This document shows positions 34,340 through 45,180 of a stretch of 64,000 nucleotides of DNA, piece after piece. The notes beneath the pieces are model-generated. The model was given only the letters and a program-made list of their open reading frames with translations, ran no database searches and was not told where the DNA came from. Numbering within the stretch: position 1 is the first letter of the stretch; each line of letters starts with the position of its first letter. Source of the DNA: Rhopalosiphum padi (Eukaryota; Arthropoda; Insecta; Hemiptera; Aphididae); contig NC_083597.1 in NCBI RefSeq assembly GCF_020882245.1, positions 10,388,581 to 10,452,580 on the forward strand, given 5' to 3'. Made by a program: the position numbers and the translations under genes.

Positions 34340-36690
34340 GCACAAACTAGCTGAATGGTGTTAGGTGAATTGCGTCCCATTTCCATAAAATTAGGTGAAT
34401 TGTGTCCCTGTTGTAATTTAATACTAGGTGAATTGTGTCCCTGTTATATTTTAATACCAGGTGAATTGCGTCCCATTTTTCAACGCCCAGAAGACCTAAC
34501 TTATCCTCCTCGTAGGTTAGCCGTATAGTATTTTAAAAATTTGGTTTTATTTTTAATTTTTAGTTAAATTTGTAGGTCAATTATTTATGTAAAAATTAGT
34601 AAAATTATTTTAAAAGTATATTAAACTGGTAAAAATTTAAATGAAACGGCTTTGGCGTATTCAAATCTGGTCAATAATTTATTATTATATTCAATCATTT
34701 TTATCTCGAATATAATTTTCTTTTTCGATAATTTGACGCGATTTTCTTTGTTCGTTACTACGTATTTTTATGTATGTTTTGGATTGAATATCTTTTATAA
34801 CAGCAATAAAATTGTAAATATTTGGATGACTAAAGATAAATAAATTATTTAATTTAGAGTGGAATGCCTCATAACTGTTGGTTGTTCGATTTGTTGTTGG
34901 TGCAAATTCAGCCCAGAGACTTGGTGGAAAACTTGCATCTTTTGTAATGTAAGTTTTAAATATGTAATCTATGAATTTATTAATTCGTTCGTCTTCAATA
35001 GTTAAAGTGGATTGCAAATCATTTTGAAAGCATTCTTCTACCTCATCTGAATGTAAGAAAGGCAACCCAAATAAATGCTTAAAAAATTGACTTTTTTCAG
35101 AATTATAATCTTTAAAAACTTTTGTCAAACCAAGAGACTGTATTTTTCTCCACCAACTTTGCCCTAGATGAAAACGGCATCCCTTAATTTGAGCTGTAGG
35201 TAATACATGTCTTACAGCAGAATGTATTGCAGATTCGAAATCTATGTGGACATATGTAGGAGAAAACAGGAACCATTTGTATCACAATGATGTAATACGT
35301 GTTTAAATAATTGCACATACGTTTCAGTGTGTTAGTTTTGTAGTAAAAAATATATAAGAGGCACGTAATTATCATTATAGAGTCCATGAATTATAAAAAT
35401 TTTGGACACAATTTAAATGTACCATCAATATAAATATGTTGTACTTTGCATAATACCTCTAAATTTGATATCGTTGCAAAACTAACTATGCCATTTGGTT
35501 TGTCATTCACCAATAAAAATTTTTCCAGTTTATTAGTTTTTACTTTTTATTTCTTATATACATAAAGAATCGTGTAGTTCGAAAAGGCTATTTGGTAGTT
35601 TTGAGTGAACAGATGTACGTGCATACTGCATAACGAATATTTCTTTTGATTAGTGCCACATCGCTAGTTTTTATTGTTTCTACGTCATTATTTTTTAATT
35701 CTACTTGTAAAAGTTTCGATGGTTTTGACGAAATATCATCTATAGCTTTTCTTTTAAGAGAATTACTAATATTTTGCCGATTTAATAATTTTTTTTCTTG
35801 TTTTGGGTGATTATGCTCTTTAGATTGTTCTATTATATATTTTTTTTTTTTTATTTTTAAGCTAGAAAATTGTACAATCTGTAAAATAATTATTTACAAT
35901 AAGCACAAGTGATTAAAGTTAACATAGAAAAGACAAAATAACATAATATAAAGTAACAAAGTTACAAATCGTATTAAGTTAAGTCAGTTCTATTATATTA
36001 AAATTATTTTCACATTTAAAAAAACATTTACACGATTTTATACTACACCAACGTTGTATGTCATTTTTTAATAGTTTTTGGAATCGAAATTTAAAATCTT
36101 CAATTATAGGTAACTATTTTTTTATTTTTTTCACTTATTGAAAACTCCATTTAAAATTATAATAAATAAATTACACTGACGAATGACGATTGACGACTGC
36201 GAACAGTGCAAACTGACGGACGACTGCTTGTCAACTGTATACTGTATATATATTATATTGGGAAATTTGAAATCACAAATATGTTATCGCAATTATTGTC
36301 GCGAACGATCGAATATAAATGTAAAAATATACTCAGTCCGATATTAAACACGCGTATTGTCGGATACTCGCTCTATATATTTATTACAATAAAGGAAAAG
36401 ACGTGAATACGTGATACTGAAACGGTCATGTGAGATAAAATATTATTTAATTCTTGGATATTCCGATAAATGATATAAATACAAATAAAATAAAATATAG
36501 GTACTGTAGTTTTATTATATTACCTATATTATATCACTTAGAATGAAATATTTTGTGTGTAACATTTCAAAAAGTATCGGGGACGCCATCACCTACACAG
36601 AAAAAATATTGGGGACGCAATTCACCTATCTGTGTATTAACATTTTTTTTTTTGGGACGCAATTCACCGAACCCGAGCTGAACACAAGCC
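34340..36690 (-). mobile_element. Mutator-like (MULE) DNA transposon, decayed
   Basis: Both ends carry arrays of the unit AGGTGAATTGCGTCCC. Four copies lie at the left (34363-34378, 34393-34408, 34426-34441, 34459-34474), and three inverted copies at the right (about 36579-36594, 36611-36627, 36654-36668). The outermost sequence beyond the arrays is also partly mirrored (CTGAATGGTGTT at the left; AACCCGAGCTGAA at the right), so the boundaries given are approximate. The minus strand between holds remnants of a MULE-type transposase. The repeat-array termini suit the Mutator superfamily. No clear 8-9 bp target duplication could be set. Confidence 0.7.
34691..35540 (-). pseudogene. MULE transposase remnant
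   Basis: Minus-strand translation from about 35540 downward gives HIYIDGTFKLCPKF (first catalytic Asp block of the MULE DDE core), then after a stop HGLYNDNYVPLIYFLLQN. After another break comes TYVQLFKHVLHHCDTNG, and in a shifted frame PTYVHIDFESAIHSAVRHVL and IKGCRFHLGQSWWRKIQSLG. The final 34691-35128 stretch is open and ends with TNRTTNSYEAFHSKLN, a typical MULE C-terminal block. At least two in-frame stops (near 35350-35390) and a frameshift (near 35275) make it non-functional. I infer family membership from these blocks. Confidence 0.75.
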
Positions 36691-37279
36691 GGTCCGGCAT
36701 TTTAAAATAATCAGAAATCTGTCTTTTTATGTTTAATAATATTGCATAAGTACTTATTACTTTACTTATTAGGTAATATTTTAATTTATAATTTCAGAAT
36801 AATAATAATAATAATAAATATATATTTTATACAAGCAGAGGCCCACCGGAAAATTTCCTGGTCGTCCAGTTTTTAAATGTCCAATGCATAGTGATTAAAA
36901 AGTTAGTAGTTTTCATTTAATTGCCACTTTCTTTGATAATATAATAATGTAATATGATATATAGACACAAATAGCCCAATTTTTTTTTTTTTGGTGGGAG
37001 AGGGTGTAAAGTTATAATATCGATTTAAAATAACGTGGGCCTAATCTAATATATAAAGGTACACATTTAAACTATGATAATCATAGTACAAATTTATAAA
37101 TTAATCTTCATAAAAATTACATTTTTTAAAATTCTGAATGGAGTAAGGAATGTATTGATTTTTGTGTTTGTCATCACGTCTTGGAGAAGAAATAATGCTT
37201 TAATTTTTGACTTCAGCCTCTCTTTGAAAAGGAAAACGAATCTAGTTGGTTCTAAATAATTTCCAGTAGTTTTCAAAAG

Positions 37280-38067
37280 CGTCGGGAAAAACGCTAAAAA
37301 AAGTAACGGAAAAACGGGAATTTTTACGCATAATTAATTTTCGACAAAATCGATTTTTTTGTTTTGCTGTAACTCAATACTCAAAAACGAATCATTGTAA
37401 ATACATGAAATTTTCACCAAATGTTTATATTAGCGTTTTTTATTTACGAATAAATTTTTAAAATATTTTGACTTTTTTAAAGCTATAGACTATTGAAATT
37501 TTCGATTTTCTTGTTTTTTTTTGTAATTCAAAATTTTTAAACATTTTTTAAAATCTAATACAAGGTTTATTATAAGTTGTAATTACTAATTATCATAGTA
37601 AAAAAAATCAAAAATCTCTAGGCACAATTTTTGTTTATAAGCATTTAAAGTTCAAATGTTTACGAATTATGTCAAAATCGCGAAAATTTGCAAGGAATTT
37701 TGAAGTTGAAAATTCATAACATTTTTGTGATTTATACCTAAGGTTACAAATTTCAATACAAGGTTCCCCATAACTTTTTCTTCAAATAACTGAAAAAATA
37801 TTTAAGCGTCAATATAGAAAAAAATTTATGAGCGTATGAAATTTAATTTTTTACGAATTCACGTAAAATAACGATATATTACAATTTAAATATAGTTAAT
37901 AATATAATATATTCTACTAATTATCATTTACTGACAAATCATCTCCGTTCAGAATCGTTTTTCGTATACAATGATACCTGTCATTGCATTCAAATTTAAC
38001 AAATCCATTATAGTTACCTACTCTCCATCACTTTACTATAGTAGAGCGATACCCTTGTCAACCTTTT
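37280..38067 (-). repeat. Dispersed 1-kb repeat, copy 2 (inverted)
   Basis: This is a reverse complement of the element at 291-1265. AATCATCTCCGTTCAGAATC and AATGATACCTGTCATTGCAT here match CTGAACGGAGATGATT and ATGCAATGACAGGTATCATT there. The order of the CAAGGTTTATTATAAG, AATTTTTGTTTATAAGC and ATTTTGAAGTTGAAAATTCA blocks is conserved. It lacks the second internal unit seen in copy 1. Confidence 0.75.
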
Positions 38068-38208
38068 TTTTTAAATAATGTAAATACTTTTTTATTAATA
38101 AAAAAGTCAAAAGCTATAACATTTTTATATAATAAATTAAGTATACAAATTAACAAATAGGTACCTACTTGTAAATTCATTAAATTTAAAATGAGCATTA
38201 TTTATTAA

Positions 38209-38328
38209 CAGGGCCGGATTATGATCATAATATAAGGATTAAGGGAGTTATTACTTTTGTTGAGGCGCTTTTACTTTTGCTGATATAAATTTAGCCTACC
38301 CAGAAATAGAGGTCTAGTTGTGCCTAGG
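38209..38328. mobile_element. Short hAT-like MITE fragment
   Basis: The left end CAGGGCCGGATTATGATCAT is typical of hAT-type termini. The right part, GCCTACCCAGAAATAGAG followed by TCTAGTTGTGCCTAGG, matches the right 35 bp of the element at 10535-10695. It may be a chimeric or internally deleted copy. Target duplication not resolved. Confidence 0.5.
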
Positions 38329-38873
38329 TATGTATATACTATATACCTAATTGTCCTAATTTAATTTCTAAATATCTATATATAATAAATGTGTAATGAT
38401 TTAATTTGAGTTATAAAAATATAACAAAATTATTTTCAAATAAGATGATTTATCTTAGTTAGCAATCATATTATCCGAAATCACATTATTTTTCTTTTTA
38501 ATCGAGTTCTACTTAAATTTTTACATACTAGTATCTAAGAAAAATTAAAATTTTCACCATGGATTTTGGACTAAAAACATAGACCTTATACCGTTATTTT
38601 ATTCTGTGCTTCTATTCAGACCCAAGGTTCAGGGTATAACGTTTACGCTCATCAGTCATCAGTAATCATACGTTCATCCAACACCATTGACTATAGCCGG
38701 CCGGCAACACACATATCTGATATTATACACATTACCCGTTTTTGTAGCTTAATAGAGAAAATCGTATTTTTATTCCTAGGTTTCCTTATTGAAATAAATT
38801 ATATAGTATTATTAATATCTACATAGTTTAAGTTGTTGTATATTTTTTTATTATTTGAATGCATTCATATGAT

Positions 38874-39160
38874 CAGTGGCGTATTTAGGAATTTTAGGAT
38901 AAGGGCAACACATATTTTGCCGCCTCTCCCCCAGTAAAAAAAAACTAAAAACTTTTACGCCGCGCAATGGTGAAACTGTTAATAGCATAGAACACCATGT
39001 TATATAAATACTATAATATTCTATGCCTCTATGGCACACATTTGTTGTGAAAAATATTAATGATTGACGTCACTACGTCAGTACTCAGTATGTAAAGTAC
39101 GAAATAAAAATTTGCCGTTCTGGGCAACGGGACCCAAAGCCCCTACCTAATACGCCCCTG
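38874..39160. mobile_element. hAT-like MITE, 287 bp, perfect 8-bp TSD
   Basis: The left end CAGTGGCGTATTTAGG and the right end (reverse complement CAGGGGCGTATTAGG) are inverted repeats of the CAGNGGCGTA type common to hAT elements. The octamer CATATGAT flanks it on both sides (38866-38873 and 39161-39168). No intact ORF. Confidence 0.85.
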
Positions 39161-39367
39161 CATATGATGCGTTCTCGCTTACGATGTGGATTAGGCCTAC
39201 TGGGGACACCACAATAAAAAAACGCGCCTCGTGTAATACCTCATAAAGTTATTAAACGATACGGACAATGTTATTGTACGTCGTTTAATAATAAAGGTGG
39301 TGTGGAAAATTACCTAACACTGTTATTTTGTTACAATTATTGTTGTGTGGTTATATAGTAATTAATA

Positions 39368-39538
39368 CAGGGGCGTATTTAGAAATGTCTTAAGGGGGGG
39401 GGGGCACAAACAAAAAGTTCAAATTTGCGTACATGGGGCATAGAATTGTAAAATTTCTCATATAATAAAAATTAGTATAAAATACGGTGAATGGGGGAGG
39501 CACGGGCCCCATGTGCCCCTCCCTTAAATACGCCCATG
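39368..39538. mobile_element. hAT-like MITE, 171 bp
   Basis: CAGGGGCGTATTTAGAAATG at the left mirrors CCCTTAAATACGCCCATG at the right, with a G-run and GGGCCCC inside. It belongs to the same general group as 38874-39160. Flanking octamers (AATTAATA and CTTACAAG) do not match. Confidence 0.65.
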
Positions 39539-39539
39539 C

Positions 39540-41366
39540 TTACAAGCTCCAGTCAATTATAAACAAATCTAGATGTTCAATGTTACTTATCAATGAGTAG
39601 GCAAGTGTGTACTTGTCACATGCAAAACATTTGTAATCAATTAGAAATTATTCCTAATTCATATATAAGATTCTGAATACAATGTGTTGTGTTGAATTAA
39701 ATACCTGCAAGTATTCAAATTATATGTGATATGCCACTTACATATTGATTTTATGGACTACAATATTTTACTTATTTTAATTTGGATATATCTAGTTAGA
39801 AATATTATCATAAATGTGACCAATTATATTTTAATAATATTATTTAGTCGACACATTAATTGATGTTGCTTTTGGAAGTAATACTTATTTGAATACACTT
39901 GTTACATTACACTTGTTTTTAGTCTTAAAAATAAAACATTTTTAAATTACAAATTTACCATAAAATATGTTTTGGAAAGTTAGAAACATTAGTCAAGTAG
40001 GGTAAGGTATAATTGTTATTAATGCACTGTCGCCTATTTAACATGGTTCAAGTTCAAAACATGATTGTATCAAACACTTAAAGTAGAAGACTAAAAAATC
40101 AATTGGTTATTAAATATCTTTATGCGATAAGTACTTATAATTATTATAGGTATTTTTAAAAAAGTATTCATTTGAACTTTTCTCAAATTAACTTTTTACT
40201 CAATATAAGAAAACAAAATAATTATTCAAACTTCATAAATGGATAACTTCACTGTATCATAGTTTTTAAAACATTTAAATATAAAGTACCTACCTTGGTT
40301 ATTTAATTTTAAAAAAATCATTAAATGTTATACTTTGGTGATAAAGATAACTACTTACCATTTTTAGATTTATTAGGTATGATTGCTAATAATTGAAATA
40401 ATACCTAAATCTCATAATTTTTTTTTTACAATTTTTCAGTAATTTTATATGTTAACCATCAACCAATGACAAGTTTAATACTTTGTAGTATGAATTAATT
40501 TAATATTTTATTTTATAATTTCCATTACACAGTTTGTCATGACGATTAATTAAAATATATAAAACTATTCTTGTTTATTTGTTCAATATTGAATATTCAT
40601 AGATTATATTTATGGTAAAACAGAAGTAATTGACTTAATTAAAACAAATACTTAATTTTGACTTAATAAGTTATCATTATCAACCAAAAATAGATTTCAT
40701 TTTTTCTATCTTTACGCAGTGTGTTACACAATGTATCGAATTAAATCATTAAACAAAACCGGTATGTCAAAACAAAAAAACACAATGTAGTAACTATAAT
40801 CTTAGAATAAAATCATATTACTATTTAGTATTTAGCATGTAAGATAAGTTAATTATTAATTTGAAAATTATTGTTTATATACAGTTATTGAAATTAAAAT
40901 AGTAAATTATAAAGCTATTATTTTCTCCCAGTAACTTGATTAAGAAATTGTTCCTTAGAAATTAATAACTATAGTGGTGAGTGCAAAACCAAATTTGTGG
41001 CCAAACAAATATGTGGTTGGTGGTTAATAGAAACATTTTATTTTAGTAACGTATCAACACAATAGAGTTGGAATTTTTTGTGTCACCAACTATGTTTGTT
41101 TGGTCACTACTATAGCCACCACTGCTAAAGTCTAAGGCTCCGATTTATTATAATTTATAAGGTTGATTAAGTAAAGTATGACAATTGTGTATTTACAGTT
41201 GAGTAAAATAAGTCAATACCTTAAAAATTGTTGGTACACCTTATTTTATTTTTAAATTTTTATTTTATAATTTGTGCAGAAATTGGTAAATAATATACTT
41301 GTGTAATGATGATTTGATTTGATTTTAATTCTTACTAATTACACAATTATTTTTATTATTTTTTAG
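39540..41366. other. Region upstream of first recognised dsRBD-gene exon
   Basis: A/T-rich. The missing 5' exon(s) of the downstream gene may lie here or further upstream, but I could not identify an ATG-bearing exon ending in a matching donor. An inverted repeat at 40970-41124 is listed separately. Confidence 0.35.
40970..41124. mobile_element. Small inverted-repeat element
   Basis: The left arm TATAGTGGTGAGTGC..GGCCAAACAAATATG, then TGGTTGGTG, pairs with a right arm CACCAACTATG, TTTGTTTGGTCACTACTATA and GCCACCACTG. It is about 155 bp with no coding content. Probably a MITE; family unknown. Confidence 0.5.
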
Positions 41367-44203
41367 GTGGCAATAGTCACGGTAACCCGTATATCAGAAA
41401 GATCGAAACTTTCAGACAACAACAACCACCACCACCACAACAACAACAACTACCACCACCACCACAACAACAACAAATATCACCACCACAGCAACAACTA
41501 ACACCACCACCACCATCACCACCACAACAACAACAGCAAGCTATGTCTCTTGGGTCGAATTGTATAACAACACCAGTAAGCTTGGTTTTTTTAAAATTAG
41601 TTTCAATTATATCATCAATAATTTTCATTTAATATTAAGTGTCTATACTTATTGATTTAGATACATACAATATTAATCTCTTAGTCTTTTTAATTTATAT
41701 ATAATAATATGTACTTTTTAAAATTTAAATGAGCCTATTTTTAATTAGTTTATGAAATCTAAATTTTAAAATAGGTAAATGGTCAAATATTTATATATAG
41801 GATTATTGTTTATGATGCCGGTATATTATAAAATCATTGAATGTATTTTTTTGCAATTTATTTAAAAACATTTTTGCTACATTTTGACTTCTCTAAAATA
41901 AGTACCAATTACATGAACAATATAACTAGTTAATATATTTACTTTTTAAATAGGTATATAAAAAATAAATTTTACCTAATGAAGTATATTCACACCAAAT
42001 TTTACTTTCTGATAAAAATATTTAGAAAATAATTCAAAAGATAATTAGTTATCATTAACTTTAATAGTATTGAGAATTTATAAGCTGCTTCTTTACTGTT
42101 TTTGAATACTTAAGCCACGTGGGTGATGTGTCCTCTTAATAATAATAAATGTTATGGCAGTCTTTGGAAGACTCAAGTACTCGACTAGTTTATATAAATT
42201 AACTAACTTTATTTTTATTTATTCAACTTAAATATTCTTAGTAAATTTAATAGTCTAAAATTCTAAATGATAATTGAAATTGAAATGTATTATATTTTTA
42301 TTAATATAATTGATACTCAGTTAACTGCTATCTCGGCTGGTATTTATTAATTATAATTTTCTTTTCTAGCTTTAAAAATTTCCTTTATGATAATAATATT
42401 AATATAGTAACTAAATTTTCTTTCATTTTTAGAAATCAGCTAGTCCAATGAAAAATCAACAACCTTTGCCTTTACATGATTTACCATCACAATCACCTTG
42501 TCCCAATCCAGTGGCTGAAACTCCAATACCAAATACTTCGGTTTCTCAATCGTCTACAATTCAAGATGATCAGGTACATAGTTATGTATTTTACATTTAA
42601 CCTTTTCAATGAACACATATACATATTTATATTTGTACAACAAATCACTATTATCTCTAGTTTTAAAAACTTATTTACAAATTTATTTGCTATTGCCTTG
42701 AGCAATATTTTTTTTAATGAATACTAATTACATTTATGTATTAAAAACTCAAAGATTATTTAAATATGACACCAAACCATAATATTATATGTACATTGAT
42801 TTAAAAACTAATTATTTACATTTCAAAAGAACATGTCTATGTATTCTGACAGATTTTATGTTTCCCCCATATATTATAAACTTATAGTACATCTATTTCA
42901 GAGTGGTTTCAGTCGTAGTGCAGATTTGATCAATCCATATCATTTTTGGATTAAATATTGCAAATATTATTCCAGGGGTGTCTCGCATAAACGAGAGACA
43001 GCTAAGCTTAAAATTTGTTACGGTGTTGTAAATTCAGTATGGTTGAAGCTATTACTTGTTGTCAATAATACTTACTATTTTTTTATAAATATAAAATTCC
43101 CAGTATGATTAATATTGATATAATAAATTATTTGAAAGAAAACACATTTTGAGTATTCAATTAATGGTTATTAATCAACAAATTAATTCTATCTTTTTTA
43201 TTTAATTACCAATATTAAATTATTTTAAAGTTTTGATGTATCCTGATTGGCAACTTGTAAACCCAACCATTAATTTGATGCCATATTTATTATATCATTT
43301 GACCAATAGGATTCTGTAAATCTACACAAATTTTGTGTTTATTTACAGTCCAAGTCAGTGGTATTTTGTCATCATTTGCAATGGATGGTGTCATAGCTTT
43401 TTTTGTAATTACATAGACTTTGGCAGATCAAACAATGCCCTTTTATAACAACAATAATAATTATAATAATAATGACAATATTAGTTATAATACAATTAAA
43501 ATATTATTATTATTTTTATTATTTATGCTAAACTGTTTCGATGTATTATCTGCTAAACTGCTAAAGTATATGTGTCTTGCGCAAACTGAAAATACTTCTT
43601 CGCCACGTTTATAAATATTGCTTATGTTGTCTCATTGGCTATATAGAATAAACAGATAAAACTTGAAGATGAAAAATCAATTAATGAGAAGTCTGAAGTA
43701 AAATGGCCATTCAAACGTAGTATGTCAATGATTTTTAAATTAAATTATTGTTATTTTTATTAATTGATTGTTTTAAATTTCCTAATTTATTTTCATAATA
43801 GAGATTAGTAAGAAAGGACGGAAAAAGCGACTGAATGCTCGAATGCGTCGCTTAGTATCACCCAAAAGTCCATTAATGGTATTTTCTGAGTTGTTCAAAG
43901 ATGTACCAATTCACTTACAAGAGCACCCACTTCATAATATTATGAGTTATACTGCTACACTCGATGTAAGATATAATTGAATTAAATAATTTGATTTTGT
44001 TTCTTGTGAAATAATGTAATAATTAATAATTATACTTTAAAAATATGTAGGTTGATGGTCAAATGTATTCTGGAAATCATATTTCCAAGACTCAAGCCAA
44101 ACAAAAGGCATGTGAAAACTTCTTGCGCATTATGTTAGCAAAAAAAATAAGTGAACGATCTGGTAAGTTAAAAGTATTGAATTAGTTAACTTTTAATATT
44201 GTT

Positions 44204-44244
<41 letters not shown>

Positions 44245-45135
44245 AGCATACCCGTCTCAGCTCCGCCCAAAATTTTAATTAATAATAATTAATTATTTAT
44301 TAACTTTATCGGACTAAATTTATGCTTATGTCATTCTCTGTGATGTCCTCTTTAATTTAAAAAAAAACTGTTCGACGATTGAATAAGTCGTTTCGGAGTT
44401 TATCCCAAACATACAAACAAACGCTATCATTTTATGTATTAGTATAGATTAATTAAATAACTAATTCCATACTAACATTTTAGTATAAGCGAAACATTAT
44501 ACAGTGTCGGCCCAAGATATTATGGCGCCCTTAAAAATATAGCTTAAATATATATAACAATTTATTATTATAAAGAAATATAATTATTACACACCGTTAT
44601 TATTTAAAAATTTTTTTACTAAAACATAAGTTTTTACAATTTTTTGAGCACCTACAAATGCGCTTCCTGCGCTCCTATTCTGGAGGCGCCCATGCCTTGA
44701 GCCGCCACTGACATTTATCAACGAACTCGTCTCTTATTCGAGTGATTTTTTCTAACTAAACAGACACACTAGTATAATATATAACAATATTAGTAAGTAC
44801 CTAATATATAAACCTATGATAATAAAATTATTGAAAAAACATGGTATGGAAAATATTTTTCTTTTGGAACAATTATATTCATATCTATTCGCCAATAAAA
44901 CACACACAAAAGAAAAAAGGTCAGGTTACAGGTAGCTGGAAACCCGCGGGCCGCCGTAATAATATATATAGGTATACAATTTATACGTTTATTTTAATTA
45001 ATAATAACTAATTAATTATTATGTCATTCTGTGATGTCCTCTTTAATTTAAAAAAAACTGCACGACAATTGAATTAGTTGTTTCGGAGTTTATTCTGAAC
45101 ATACAAAAAAACGCTATCATTTTATGTATTAGTAT

Positions 45136-45180
<45 letters not shown>

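Noticed and set aside
36206..36406. 66-codon plus-strand ORF
   Set aside because: Lies inside the Mutator-like element, antisense to its transposase remnant; no motif.
41377..41628. Minus-strand ORF rich in Gly and Cys
   Set aside because: It is the antisense shadow of the Gln/Pro-coding repeat in the dsRNA-binding gene.
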